From positions 13,967,501-14,031,500 of the forward strand of contig NC_079328.1 of NCBI RefSeq assembly GCF_029931775.1: a stretch of DNA of 64,000 nucleotides, given 5' to 3'. Every line of letters begins with the position of its first letter. Within the stretch, counting starts at the first letter, position 1. The notes under the pieces are model-generated. The model was not told the origin of the DNA, did no database searches, and worked only from the letters and a program-made list of their open reading frames with translations. The stretch is from Euleptes europaea. Taxonomy: Eukaryota > Chordata > Lepidosauria > Squamata > Sphaerodactylidae. Made by a program: the position numbers and the translations under genes. This document shows, one piece after another, positions 34,701 through 63,755 of the stretch.

Positions 34701-37437
34701 TGTTGTGGTACTTATCTTAAAATAAAAAATATAAATTGTCAGTTGCATTTCCCCCCAACAAACTAATTTTAAACAGTTCTGTGCCCCTCTGAGGCCTGCG
34801 CCCTAGGCGACCGCCTAGTTTGCCTAATGGTAAGAACATAAGAAAGGCCCTGCTGGATCAGACCAAAGTCCATCCAGCCCAGCAGTCTGTTCACACAGTG
34901 GCCAACCAGGTGCCTCTAGGAAGCCCACAAACAAGACGACTGCAGCAGCAGCATCCTGCCTGTGTTCCACTGCACCCAAAATAATAGGCATGCTCCTCTG
35001 ATACTAGAGAGAATAGGTCTGCAGCATGACCAGCATCCATTCTAACTAATAACCATGAATACCCCGCTCCTCCATGAATATGTCCACTCCCCTATTAAAG
35101 CCCTCCAAGCTGGCAGCCATCACCACATCCTGGGGCAGGGAGTTCCACAATTTAACTATGCGTTGTGTGAAAAAATACTTCCTTCCGGTGGTAGCACCGG
35201 CCCTGCCTACAACAGGCATCCAGCAGCCCCTTAAAGACTAACTGAGTGTGTTCCAGCAAGCACTTTTGTGCTGAAGGAAACCCTGACTCACGAAAATGTA
35301 TGTCAAAATACATCTTGTTAATCTTTAAAGAAGTTAAGAATACAGATTGAGTGTCCTTTATCTGGACATCCCATATCCAGGCTGACCAGAAAACTGGACC
35401 CTTCAAGCTGGACTCCCCTGACTTCCGAGAGGCCGGGCAGGGCGGATCTGACTTGCAACCACGCCACCCAGCCTTTCCGAAGTGTGGAGAGGCCGGGCGG
35501 CATGGCTCCGAATCAGATAGAACAGTGGTTCCCAAACTTTTCGGGCCACCGCCCCCTTGGGTCCACAAACTCAACCCCTGAGCCCCCCCTACCCTGCCCT
35601 ATAAAAAGCATTATTCAAAATAGGGGTTTGCATGACGCACTAAAGAATACAATAACAATAAAATTTCAAAACAGTAACAATTCAAAATCAAAACTTTTTA
35701 GTTGAAATTTACTCAACAAAACTGATGAACTTGATCCAGTGGTACCAGCTTTTCAAAGCCTGGAGAAAAATTCTATTAGTTTCCACTAAATTGCCAGCAT
35801 GGTGCCATAGGGTGATCTATTGTAAATTAGTGAACAATACAGTCTCTAGCATCCCCTGCTGCCCCCTGCCTCTTAGTGCCTCCCTAGGTAATCCCACTGC
35901 CCCCCAGGGGGTGGTACTGCCCACTTTGGGAACCCCTGAGATAGAAAATTGACTGTGGCTGGGAGGGAAGCTAAACTGAAACCTAGGCTCAATCGCAGCA
36001 CATGCAGACTTCAGTTTAGCTTCCCTCCCCACCGCAGTCGAACCTCAGATCCAAAATACAGACAGATTCAAAATACGGACCGCTTTTGTTCCCAAGATGT
36101 CCAGATGTGAGATTGCAACCTGTAATTGAATGCAATGTGAAATAAGGCACAAGTATCTGGCACAGAATTATTGTGGGAAACTGATTGCTTCATGGTCCTT
36201 ACAGAATATTAGGAAGTATCTAAAATGAATTTGTCTTTGCCAAACCAGCCGCACTTCCTTTCTTTGAGAGTTGTTGTTTAGTGTGTGAGGGAGAACCAGT
36301 CAGTTATATCAATGCCCGAAACAGAAAAATCTGCATGCCTCCCCCCCACCCCCATGGCAGAAATGTAATAGACAAAAGAATGGGCAATGTGAGATTCTCT
36401 AATAGTACCCCAAATCTACTGAGAGTAGGGTTGCCAACCTCCAGGTGGTGGCTGGAGATCTCCTGCTATTACAACTGATCTCCAGCTGATAGCAATCAGT
36501 TCACCTGGAGAAAATTGCCACTTAGGCAATTGGACTCTATGGCATTGAAGTCTTTCCCCTCCCTAAGCCTCGCCCTCCTAAGGCTCCGCCCCAAAAAACC
36601 TCCCGCCCGTGGTGAAGAGGGACCTGGCGACCCTAACTGAGAGGGGCCTTGCCCTGCCTCATGGTACACCTGGCCTGGACAAAAGTAGTTTTGTAACATG
36701 CAAATCGGCTCATCCGATTCAACTAGCTTGCCAGGCTGCCATTTCGAGATTCATTGCTGTGGTCCTGGAATCCCTTATCTGCCTCAGAAGGCGGATTAAC
36801 TCCTGCTGGTCAAGCTCTTTCCGGGCTTCCCAGTGCTTAAGAAAAGATGGTGAACACATTTTCCCTTCCAGCCCGCCATTCTATGGCACAGCATCCCCTT
36901 TTCCCTCTGTGCAGCCCACCGCCTGCCACCCCAGTTAATTAGCAGAGCAAAAATATATCGTGGGAGCTTTCTTGCAACCCATCCAGTCCTAGGATGTTGG
37001 AGGTCCTGGCACCGTGCTTAGGAGAGGAATGCCAGCCTCCAGGTGGGACCTGGGGATCCCTCCAGGTGGGACCTGGGGATCCATCCACCGGAATTACAGA
37101 GATCAGTTCCCCTGGAGAAAATGGATGCTTTGGAGAGCGGGCTCTATGGCATTGAACCCCACTGTGGTCCCTGTCCTCCTCAGGCTCTATCCCCAAATCT
37201 CCAGGAGTTTCCCAGCCTGGATCTGGCAACCCTACCCCTCCATCCCCCACCAGTGGCCAGGGGGGACCTGGCACCCCTAGACTATGATGCCCCCTCTGAT
37301 TCTTGGGGCATACCTGTCCAGGGCCTCCTTTTCATGCAAACTGTCAATGTGATTTTTCCCCTCTCTGCTTCTGTTTCTCACCCTTGTTCTCCCAGGAGCA
37401 GAGCTCAACGGCGCAAGACCCAGGAGGATCTGTGTGA
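13567..37437 (+). CDS. RELL2: RELL2, RELT-like protein 2 (six coding exons)
   Basis: A single-pass membrane protein of the RELT family. Family members bind the kinase OXSR1 through an RFxV motif; mammalian RELL2 is linked to p38 signalling. Coding exons: 13567-13774, 23904-23969, 24059-24137, 27496-27684, 32876-33449 and 37396-37437. All have AG/GT borders and phases 1,1,2,2,0 that join without a break, giving 385 aa (human, from memory, about 303). The start is the first ATG after the exon acceptor, and the following residues match the human N-terminus in character. Residues 20-42 form the membrane segment, followed by KKKGYRCRT. HHHTVHLGS is at about 132-140, GETTVFSVG just before 181, and RFHV at 181-184 is the OXSR1-type motif. 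The extra length is in exon 5 of the coding set, a polar, low-complexity tail. The introns total over 22 kb and are mostly transposons. Confidence 0.9.
13866..14156 (-). mobile_element. CORE-SINE (MIR-like)
   Basis: Minus-strand full-length copy with CCCGGTTCTCCAG, CCCAAGGTCACCCAGCTGG and the CAACTCTTC-type tail in reverse. It lies about 90 bp after the donor of RELL2 coding exon 1. Confidence 0.85.
14157..14389 (-). mobile_element. CORE-SINE (MIR-like), adjacent second copy
   Basis: A second minus-strand copy abuts the one at 13866 head to tail. It lacks the second GGTTTGATTCC-like segment of the longer copies, so it is an older or shorter variant. Confidence 0.8.
14629..15021 (-). mobile_element. 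5S-derived SINE interrupted by a CR1-like fragment
   Basis: The tail part (GAGTGCCGTTGCAGCTGACC) is at 14640-14727. The 5S head in reverse (GCTTAGCTTCTGAGATCCGA) is at 14940-15021. Between them 14728-14932 is a CR1-like LINE 3' end on the minus strand (AAGAACACAAGAAAGGCC...CTGGATCAGACC in the plus reading). The LINE fragment was inserted into the SINE. Confidence 0.7.
15022..15320. mobile_element. Short palindromic repeat with 5S-derived SINE inside
   Basis: The ends read ATTCCTATGCATGTTTACTC and CCGGATTGCAGCC, the two halves of a common squamate short repeat also seen at 59378-59475. Between them, 15103-15290 on the plus strand, is a 5S-derived SINE (GAAGCCGGGCTGGTACTTGG, GATGGGAGACCTCC) with a CACACA tail. 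Confidence 0.55.
15321..16047. other. RELL2 intron sequence, nothing recognised
   Basis: A short piece at 15545-15610 resembles the same small repeat as 15022 (CCCATTGAATAAAATGGGAC). The rest is AT-rich with no gene or named repeat. Confidence 0.4.
16056..16257 (-). mobile_element. MITE-A copy
   Basis: Minus-strand copy with complete ends, flanked by CCTGCAGC (16048-16055) and CCTGTAGC (16258-16265), a 7-of-8 target duplication. Confidence 0.85.
16400..16706 (+). repeat. 5' LTR of the Ty3/Gypsy element
   Basis: 307 bp, from TGTCAGGCTGC to AGAGCTCACA. A possible poly(A) signal variant, AGTAAA, lies near 16640. A candidate primer-binding site starts with TGG three bases after the LTR; the tRNA was not identified. 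Confidence 0.92.
16747..16886 (+). repeat. Tandem duplication in the element leader
   Basis: Two units of about 70 bp share CGCCTGCCACTCGGATGGGA (second copy with one change) and CTCTCCGAGTGAG. They lie between the 5' LTR and gag. Confidence 0.75.
17027..18802 (+). other. gag: gag frame of the Ty3/Gypsy element
   Basis: An open frame carrying a proline-rich middle and a zinc knuckle CLVCGAMNHFVSAC (CX2CX4HX4C) at about 17970-18011. After the knuckle an RG/S-rich tail contains an internal duplication (18040-18257 and 18258-18495). The pol frame overlaps its end in the -1 register. Vertebrate chromoviruses are known to express pol from gag by frameshifting. Confidence 0.7.
18754..22203 (+). 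other. pol: pol frame of the Ty3/Gypsy element
   Basis: A long open frame; it is also open upstream of the listed ATG and includes the protease motif ALIDSGCART near 18650-18680. Reverse transcriptase has VVYLDDILIYS near 19600. RNase H has VDASDVAMGGALLQ and WTDHKNL. Integrase has the HHCC knuckle (HLAHGAKTAGHFG ... CPICATVK), AMDFMTDLP, CDRGSSF and HPQTDGQTERVN. The C-terminus from about 22010 is a chromodomain (YLVRWKHFPPAYDEWV). The chromodomain places it in the chromovirus clade. Confidence 0.9.
22215..22521 (+). repeat. 3' LTR of the Ty3/Gypsy element
   Basis: 307 bp, same ends as the 5' LTR, preceded by a purine-rich stretch (GGGAGGGGGCCTTAAGGGGA) that serves as the likely polypurine tract. 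Confidence 0.92.
22527..23512. other. RELL2 intron, nothing recognised
   Basis: Unique-looking intron sequence between the LTR element and the next SINE. No exon-like frame and no repeat family recognised. Confidence 0.4.
23514..23830 (+). mobile_element. CORE-SINE (MIR-like)
   Basis: Plus-strand copy from GGACTCTAATCTGGAG to the tail AAAAACCAACTCTTCTTC. It is preceded at 23514-23553 by a short reversed head piece, so two copies meet head to head. It ends about 75 bp before RELL2 coding exon 2. Confidence 0.8.
23904..23969 (+). CDS. RELL2: RELL2 coding exon 2
   Basis: Acceptor TCGTTTCAG, donor GAAG/GTGGGC. Encodes DEDEEMNDDTVEKIVKCIIQ-NE, matching the conserved MNEDTVE-type segment of RELL2. 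Confidence 0.92.
24059..24137 (+). CDS. RELL2: RELL2 coding exon 3
   Basis: Acceptor TCTTGCCAG, donor CCCAG/GTGAGG. Encodes ANVEVLKEMLGERDAELAGS and a short VVPVP tail. Human has the similar EALKEMLGD. Confidence 0.92.
24169..24699 (-). mobile_element. L1 LINE 3' fragment with 18-bp target duplication
   Basis: The minus strand encodes an L1 ORF2-type C-terminus (LKLKFTLDPKNMLLGI ... LFKYATTAARN). Perfect 18-bp duplications, CAAGGTACACCAGTACTT, lie at 24151-24168 and 24700-24717, so it is a 5'-truncated insertion by target-primed reverse transcription. The first duplication starts only 14 bp after the exon 3 donor. Confidence 0.85.
24718..25205. other. RELL2 intron, nothing recognised
   Basis: Includes a C10 run near 25058 and a short GAAGAAGAAGAAG run. 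No repeat family or exon recognised. Confidence 0.4.
25206..25420 (-). mobile_element. CORE-SINE (MIR-like)
   Basis: Minus-strand copy with GCGGCTTACAATC, AGCCCAAGGTCAACCAGCAG, CCCAGTTCTCCAGATTAG and TCTTAACCACTACACCACG. Confidence 0.8.
25738..25934 (+). mobile_element. MITE-A copy
   Basis: Complete ends, flanked by ATCCCAGT (25730-25737) and GTCCCAGT (25935-25942), a 7-of-8 duplication. Confidence 0.85.
26030..27005. repeat. Inverted duplication, arms about 270 bp
   Basis: The left arm, about 26030-26298, is the reverse complement of the right arm, about 26727-27005, at roughly nine in ten positions or better. The arms share a mosaic: CORE-SINE joined to MITE-A at the same breakpoint (AGCAAAGTCCACC next to CTTCAGCA), then the single-copy-looking linker CCAAACTGGGCATGACAAGG, then a second MITE-A end. 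The shared junctions show one copied segment, not two independent insertions. Confidence 0.85.
26531..26741 (+). mobile_element. MITE-A copy
   Basis: Complete copy flanked by a perfect 8-bp duplication, ACCAGGAC (26523-26530, 26742-26749). It fills most of the spacer of the inverted duplication. Confidence 0.88.
26771..27213 (+). mobile_element. MITE-A copy split by a CORE-SINE
   Basis: The left end TAGGGTTGCC and right end GGCAACCCTA are flanked by a perfect GTTTGGAC (26763-26770, 27214-27221). A CORE-SINE on the plus strand (about 26865-27135, tail AAAAACCAACTCTTC) replaces the centre. Confidence 0.85.
27496..27684 (+). CDS. RELL2: RELL2 coding exon 4
   Basis: Acceptor CTGCCACAG, donor TTGGCAG/GTATTT. 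Encodes the most conserved cytoplasmic block: HHHTVHLGSAQAPCMHC, RQGRSKEGKSK and HPGETTVFSVG. It is 189 bp, phase 2 to 2. Confidence 0.95.
27865..28190 (-). mobile_element. CR1-like LINE 3' end
   Basis: In the plus reading it runs AAGCCATGCTGGATCAGAC ... CCAGCAGTCTGTTCACACAG ... CATCCTGGGGCAGGGAGTTC. On the minus strand this is the C-terminus of a CR1-like ORF2 followed by a short 3' UTR. Confidence 0.7.
28335..28803 (+). mobile_element. CR1 LINE 3' end
   Basis: Carries the end of CR1 ORF2 (WNRLP-type block CAGTGGAACAGGCTTCCTCG) and the classic CR1 3' end GGTTGGACTAGATGACCCTG ... CTGTGATTCTATGATG. Confidence 0.85.
28804..29318. other. RELL2 intron, nothing recognised
   Basis: No exon or repeat family recognised, apart from a poly-A run at about 29191. 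Confidence 0.4.
29320..29571 (+). mobile_element. MITE-A copy with duplicated right end
   Basis: Starts GGGTTGCCAACCTCC. The right terminal region (CCCCAAAACCTTCC ... GACCTGGCAATCC) is followed by a second version ending GGCAACCCTA, so the end is doubled. No matching target duplication. Confidence 0.7.
29572..30499. other. RELL2 intron, weak LINE-like trace only
   Basis: 29580-29665 resembles the small palindromic repeat of 15022. 30120-30190 resembles a reversed LINE tail. The 89-codon frame at 29713-29982 has no motif. Confidence 0.35.
30508..30773. mobile_element. hAT-like MITE (TGGTTCCCAACC ends)
   Basis: Terminal inverted repeats CACTGGTTCCCAACC and GGTTGGGAACCACTG, with a perfect 8-bp duplication ATCTAGGG (30500-30507, 30774-30781). 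The interior is AT-rich with no coding part. Confidence 0.88.
30830..31757 (+). mobile_element. Chimeric MITE-A carrying MITE-D
   Basis: A 928-bp unit flanked by a perfect 8-bp duplication, TCTCAAGG (30822-30829, 31758-31765). Order: full MITE-A (30830-31029), CAAC, MITE-D (31034-31685) with its own CCTACAAC duplication (31026-31033, 31686-31693), AG, then a second right end of MITE-A (31696-31757). Inside MITE-D, about 31317-31670, is a CR1-like LINE 3' end on the minus strand. The last two-thirds nearly match 34450-35215; the first 110 bp do not. Confidence 0.88.
32287..32537 (-). mobile_element. MITE-A copy, variant subfamily
   Basis: Reverse copy with an extended outer end, flanked by GAAATATA (32279-32286) and GAAACATA (32538-32545), a 7-of-8 duplication. 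Confidence 0.82.
32876..33449 (+). CDS. RELL2: RELL2 coding exon 5
   Basis: Acceptor TTTGTCCTAG, donor CAACAG/GTAGAT. Begins by completing R181 and encodes FHVTHIGKK, so RFHV spans the splice site. The remaining ~180 residues are polar (S, K, E, N-rich) and poorly conserved. It is longer than the human counterpart. Confidence 0.88.
33450..34290. other. RELL2 intron, nothing recognised
   Basis: Purine-rich unique sequence without a recognised repeat or exon. Confidence 0.4.
34335..34543 (+). mobile_element. MITE-A copy
   Basis: Flanked by a perfect CAACAGGC (34327-34334 and 35210-35217). The right copy is displaced by 666 bp because MITE-D later landed across the element's right border. Confidence 0.88.
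34548..35205 (+). mobile_element. MITE-D (hAT-like) with CR1-like fragment inside
   Basis: Ends CAGGGCCG and CGGCCCTG, with a perfect 8-bp duplication CCTACAAC (34540-34547, 35206-35213). The AT-rich body matches the copy at 11021 in reverse. A CR1-like LINE 3' end on the minus strand occupies about 34831-35190. Confidence 0.88.
35341..36124. mobile_element. Tc1/mariner-like element with hAT MITE inside
   Basis: Outer ends TACAGATTGAGTGTCC and GAGATTGCAACCTGTA are short inverted repeats with TA at both borders. The right half contains a hairpin (GGGAGGGAAGCTAAACTGAA and its inverse at 35957-36030). The hAT MITE 35523-35938 is nested in it. Confidence 0.6.
35523..35938. mobile_element. hAT-like MITE
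   Basis: Ends CAGTGGTTCCCAAACTTT and CACTTTGGGAACCCCTG, flanked by a perfect 8-bp duplication AGATAGAA (35515-35522, 35939-35946). Confidence 0.88.
36426..36635 (+). mobile_element. MITE-A copy
   Basis: Complete copy with a perfect 8-bp duplication ACTGAGAG (36418-36425, 36636-36643). Confidence 0.88.
36644..37021. other. RELL2 intron, nothing recognised
   Basis: No repeat family or exon recognised. Confidence 0.4.
37022..37279 (+). mobile_element. MITE-A copy, variant subfamily
   Basis: Has the GATGCTTTGGAGAG variant body and a tandemly doubled CTCCAGGTGGGACCTGGGGA near its left end. Ends in GGCACCCCTA. It lies about 120 bp before the last RELL2 exon. Confidence 0.7.
37396..37437 (+). CDS. 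RELL2: RELL2 last coding exon
   Basis: Acceptor TTCTCCCAG. Encodes EQSSTAQDPGGSV and a TGA stop at 37435-37437; human RELL2 ends similarly (SLPQGAGSM from memory). One base after the stop there is a good donor, C/GTAAGT, so a further 3' UTR exon is possible; an acceptor TCTCTTCCAG ends at about 39077. Confidence 0.75.
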   Translation, partial: EQSSTAQDPGGSV

Positions 37438-37960
37438 CGTAAGTGCCACACTCTCGCTGTCAACAGCAGGGACTAGGGGGTGGGGGATCTTGTGTCTAAA
37501 TAATCTGCTCTGGACTTTATGGTGGGAGGGGACTGCAGACTGGCAACCTCGGACATGCAAACTGGGATTCCCTCTGCTCTCAGGACATGATGCTTCTGCA
37601 TACTATTGGACATCCCCAGTTGTTTTGGGGAGGGGAGAATGGGGAGTTGGGGCAAATAGTGGTAACAAGGCAGGAAGTTCTAGAACAGAGGTTCCCAAAA
37701 ACTGTGTTCCGTGGAGCATTTGGTGCTCCACGAAACATCTCCTAGCGCTCCATGAAGAGATTGGAAAGGAAAATACTACTGTCATTCAGTTTAGTATATA
37801 GGTTCTATGTTAAAATTAGTGCTCCGTGAGGAATTTCTCTCTTGAAAAGTGCTCCACTGGAACCTGGCTCTTTCTTTCTTAATTCTTAATCCTCACCAGG
37901 GGAAGGAACAACCCTAAAGTCCTGCCTCCTCAAGTGGTAAAAGATGAAAACTGAAACAGA

Positions 37961-37966
37961 AATAAA
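37961..37966 (+). promoter_or_regulatory. RELL2: Candidate RELL2 poly(A) signal
   Basis: AATAAA about 520 bp after the RELL2 stop and just before the MITE at 37980. It fits an unspliced 3' UTR; use is unproven. Confidence 0.35.
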
Positions 37967-37979
37967 CCTGAACATTTTA

Positions 37980-38912
37980 GGCCTTTTATGCATGGGTTGG
38001 ATCTCCCTGTTTGGACCTGGGTTCATTGCTAGGGTTGCCAAGTGCCAGGTGGTAGCGGGCAAACCCCCGCCAATCCACCTGGCCGTCCGTGACCAGCTGA
38101 GGGTCGGCAGGCAATCTGTGCAGGCAGGGACAGGTCACTTCTGGTTCACATCCGGAAGTGCTGCATCGCAGAGGGCAGGTTTCCACTCAAACTCTTTGCA
38201 ATGCAGCACTTCCGGGAGCGTGCAACCCCCCCCCCCACCTCCACTCCAAAAACCTCCCACCGAAGAAGAGGGACCTGGTAAGCCTATTCATTGCATATTA
38301 ATGTAACCCGATTTGGGGAAAACTGTATGCATTGGCTTGAATGATCAGGGACGAAACTGTGTGCTAATCGAGCCATGAATACAGAAAAGCAGTCTCCCAA
38401 GCTCAAATCAAGTCCCACCCTTTAAATGCTGCTCTGTAATTGGCTTACTTCGCAGTGCTCACCATGAGAGATTTGCTTTTCACCAAACCCAACTGCCGCA
38501 TAAAAAAGCATTTTAAGAACCAAAAACAAAAAAAGGAGCAATCTGAAATGGTGGGGTGGGGGTGGGGGGTGTCCAAGCCTCGTTTTAAAAAGCCTTTCTT
38601 TTGCACAGAAAGAGCTTAGAGGAAGGAGGAAGCACTTGAATCCCCGCCTCTTTACACACTACTCTGTGACTGGCTGTGAGAGAAGCCAATCTTCTCTGTT
38701 TCCCCCTGTTTAGTCACCTGTACCCTGCTTTGAGCTGGGCTGAGCTCAGGGGAGAGGGAAAAGTCGGATTAAAAGGAATGGGAAGACCCGGGTTGGTTTT
38801 GTGTCAAAACAGTGTCGAGCTACCAAGGAATGGGATATCGTGCATACTGAAAAGTTAGATCCTGGCTGAAATAGGGAATAAAGGAGGTTACAGCGACCAT
38901 GCATAAATGACC
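37980..38912. mobile_element. PIF/Harbinger-like element carrying a MITE
   Basis: Ends GGCCTTTTATGCATGG and CCATGCATAAATGACC, with TTA on both sides (37977-37979, 38913-38915). The body matches 54626-55220 (for example AAGCTCAAATCAAGTCCCAC and TTTTAAAAAGC). A MITE at 38030-38286 is nested in it. Confidence 0.8.
38030..38286 (+). mobile_element. MITE-A relative with different core
   Basis: Ends TAGGGTTGCCA and ACCTGGTAAGCCTA as in MITE-A, but the core (CACTTCTGGTTCACATCCGG, AGTGCTGCAT) differs. Perfect 8-bp duplication TTCATTGC (38022-38029, 38287-38294). Confidence 0.85.
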
Positions 38913-38915
38913 TTA

Positions 38916-40133
38916 GGATGTTAAATTTGATATGCCGGGGGAGACCTGAAAGCAAACTCACATTGCGTTTGAAGTAGGAAATAGGCCTGCCCTGACAAGC
39001 ATCAGAAACACCTTTCCATCTGATTTGGTATGTGACCTCTTTCGACCTCCCCACCCCTCCCCGTTTTCTCTTCCAGAAGGAAGCCGCTCCAGGTTAAGGC
39101 TGCCAAGCAGAGAGAGGCGCCGGGAGCCTCCTCCAGCTCCCCAGAATGAGACCGCTGGAACCACGGAAGGCAACGTAGAGCACAGCTTGGCCCAGAAGAG
39201 CTCTGGTGCGCTTGGCATCGCCACAGTGGCGCACAGATGCATTGCTTCGAAACAAAATCCCATGTCAAGAGCCTCATCCCCCCCACCTCATCACAGTGCC
39301 CCGGCAGAGCTGGAAAGCCCTGCTCCCCCTCCCACGGCCTTGCCAAGGCCCACATCAGCACGACGTGTGGTGCTAGGAAGCATCCCAGGCGCGGAAGGTC
39401 TCGCCTCCTGGCACAGGAAAGCAACGCTGCCTCCTTGCTGCCGCCATCGCTGCCACTCTGTATCTTCCAGCCAACCACCCGTTCTCTCTTAGAACAGCCC
39501 TGGGCGCCCTGGCCCTGTAGCGCTTTGGGGGTAACTCACTGTTTGGGGTGCTCCCTTTGCGAAGGGAAGCTGCCCTGCACTGCCCTTTCTGCCACGCTCT
39601 CCTGCATGCCAGCCAGGCGGAGCAAACTCTCCAGCATTAGGAACACAGCTCTTGCTTAGAGGAGTCAGCCGGTGTGGGCGGAGGGAGCGTTCGGCTACAG
39701 GAGAAAGCAGGCGCTTCCGCCATCCCCGGCCTGTAGTTGTGAGTAGCCTGGGGTGATCCAGGTCACTTGAGTACCCATGGTGCCCCCGCCCCGGGCTGGG
39801 CTTTGCTGACAGCAGAGGCCTGGCCTTGATAAAAGAGGGCGAAGTTCAGGAAGTTCCCAACCTCTGCCCAAATAAATGGGAAGAGCTGGGATTCCAACGC
39901 AGGCACTGCAGTTGCTTATTGTGTAAGTTCGGCATCTCCTAGCGTAGGAAGGGCCCTTCTTCTGGACCGCAATAATCACAGAAACTCTCCAGGAAAGGGT
40001 CTGTTAGCCATACCCCCCCCAGGAAGCAGCCAAGGAGTCCCTGGCTCTGAACGCCCCAGCTTTGATACGCAGCTTGGGGTCTGCGCATGTTTCCAAGCCA
40101 GGTTGCTTCTGGCAACCTCCGCTCGGAGAGTCT
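38916..40133. other. Intergenic region between convergent genes
   Basis: Between the RELL2 stop and the FCHSD1 3' UTR. A possible RELL2 3' UTR exon starts at about 39078. The 155-codon frame at 39025-39492 and its antisense have no domain I recognise. Confidence 0.4.
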
Positions 40134-40455
40134 TGAGAGCCAGTGTGGTGTTGTGGTTAAGAGCAGTGGTTTGGAGCAGGGGACTCTAATCTGAAGAACC
40201 AGGTTTGATTCCCCACTCCTCCACATGAGCGGCGGAGGCTAATCTGGGGAACTGGATTTGTTTCCCCACTCCTACACATGAAGCCAGCTGGGTGACCTTG
40301 GGCCAGTCACAGTTCTCTCAGAGCTCTCCCAACCCTACCTACCTCACAGGGTGCCTGTTGTGGGGAGGGGAAGGGAAGGTGATTGTAAGCTGGTTTGATT
40401 CTGCTTTAAGTGGTAGAGAAAGTCGGCATATAAAAACCAACTCTTCTTCTTCTTG
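40134..40455 (+). mobile_element. CORE-SINE (MIR-like), full length
   Basis: Plus-strand copy with head GAGCCAGTGTGGTGTTGTGG, box B-like GGTTTGATTCCCC, CORE CAGCTGGGTGACCTTGGGCC and tail AAAAACCAACTCTTCTTC. The best single example in the window. Confidence 0.9.
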
Positions 40456-40711
40456 TGCGGAGGGGCTTTTATTCATAAGAACGGAGACCTGCATCTCTCC
40501 TGCTTGGGAGAGTGGCCTATTAAAAGTTGCCCAGAGGCCTCCCTCCTCCAGTCCCGTTCCACTCCGTGCTCCAATTAAGGCCCTGGTAAGCCACCGTCCA
40601 GGGTTGCCTCCTCCTCCTCCTCTCTCATCTTTTCCCATCTCCAACCACCTTGTAAACAAACCAAAACTAAACCCATTAAAGCTGCTGAAGACATGTGCTG
40701 AGTGAGGTCTC

Positions 40712-40717
40712 TTTATT
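40712..40717 (-). promoter_or_regulatory. FCHSD1: Candidate FCHSD1 poly(A) signal
   Basis: AATAAA on the minus strand about 650 bp after the FCHSD1 stop. The stretch between is non-repetitive, consistent with a 3' UTR at about 40690-41365. Confidence 0.5.
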
Positions 40718-41365
40718 GGGCGGAGGACAACAACATAGCAATCCCCACTTCTCCCAAATGCAATAAGGGAGGCAGCTCGCTCTGCAGGGGACCGCAAAGA
40801 ACTAATGGCTGAACGAGAGAAAGAGCACTTCGTATTCCGCCTGCGTTCTGATGGGAAAAGGCACACTAGCGACCCCGACAGGCCAAGGGCAGGTGAGGGT
40901 GAAGTTAGCTAGCAGCATCGGAAGCCGAGGGAGAGACCAGCTCCCGCCCCAGAGAGGGAAAATCCTCGCACGGCCTCAGCTGGTGGTCCAGGGAGACCGT
41001 CAAGGCAGACAGAGGCACCGTTTCCAGGTGTTGGCTGGCAGGACCCCGGGACCCACGAACACTGCAGGCAGAGACAAGCGCCCCCTTTTGGAACGCCCAC
41101 TCTTTGGGCACATCCTCACGTCTTGCAGAAGAGGCCCCTGGGGCTGCTGGGGAGAGGGTTGGCGTGCCACCGGCAATGTGCCCTTTGCCACCCTCATCCC
41201 GCCATCATTCTGCCTACTTGCGGGGGGGTCTGGCATGAGGCTCCACAGCAGCTACAAAGCAGAGCATCCAAGAGGTCTCGGAAGCAAAAACAGCTGGACA
41301 TGGGGGGACTACCAGCCCCCCGAGGACCCACGGTGGTGCCAAGCGGACTGGCCCCCTCTGGGAGC

Positions 41366-63261
<21,896 letters not shown>

Positions 63262-63423
63262 CTGGGAAACAGAGATTGGGGAGCAGCTGATGAGTGGCAG
63301 GTGGTGGGGCAGGGCGCTCCATGGCAGAGGGGCACACCCTGGAAGAGAGTGTACTCCACCAGGACTTACTACTACTATAAAGCAATCATCCCAAAGGAGA
63401 AAACGCCTTCTCAGAAAAAGGAA

Positions 63424-63755
63424 CCAAGCAAGAAGGAGGAGGAGGAGGAGGAGAAGAAGAAGGCAAAGAAGAAGTGTTGGTTTTCATATGCCAACTTTCT
63501 CTACCACTTAAGGAAGAATCAAACCGGCTGAGAGAGCTCTGAGGGAACTGTGACTAGCCCAAGGTCACCCAGCTGGCTTCATGTGGAGTAGTGGAGAAAC
63601 AAATCCAGTTCACCAGATTAGCCTCTGCCACTCATGTGGAGGCGTGGGGAATCAAACCGGGTTGGGAAATGCCGGGAGATTTTGGGGGAGGTTCTCCAGA
63701 TCAGAGTCCACTGCTCCAAACCACTGCTCTGAACCACTACACTACGCTGGCTCCC
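63424..63755 (-). mobile_element. CORE-SINE (MIR-like) with a MITE-A scrap inside
   Basis: Minus-strand copy (CAAGGTCACCCAGCTGGCTT, TTCTCCAGATCAGAGTCC). Between the two parts of the head a 28-bp piece GTTGGGAAATGCCGGGAGAT and TTTGGGGG resembles MITE-A. It follows an (AGG)n/(AAG)n purine run at 63430-63475. Confidence 0.75.

Larger units (their letters stand above)
34292..35330 (+). mobile_element. Unclassified squamate repeat holding MITE-A
   Basis: GTAGCCGTGTTAGTTTGTTG...AACAGGC at 34302-34334 continues at 35218 as ATCCAGCAGCCCCTTAAAGA and CTAAC. This is a repeat type common in reptiles. The MITE pair 34335-35209 interrupts it. Confidence 0.5.

Noticed and set aside
37684-37870. Another hAT MITE (CAGAGGTTCCCAAA start)
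   Set aside because: The left end is plausible but I could not find a matching right end or an 8-bp duplication.
39025-39659. A further RELL2 coding exon after 39077
   Set aside because: The frame from the previous exon already stops at 37437; the acceptor may serve a 3' UTR exon at most.
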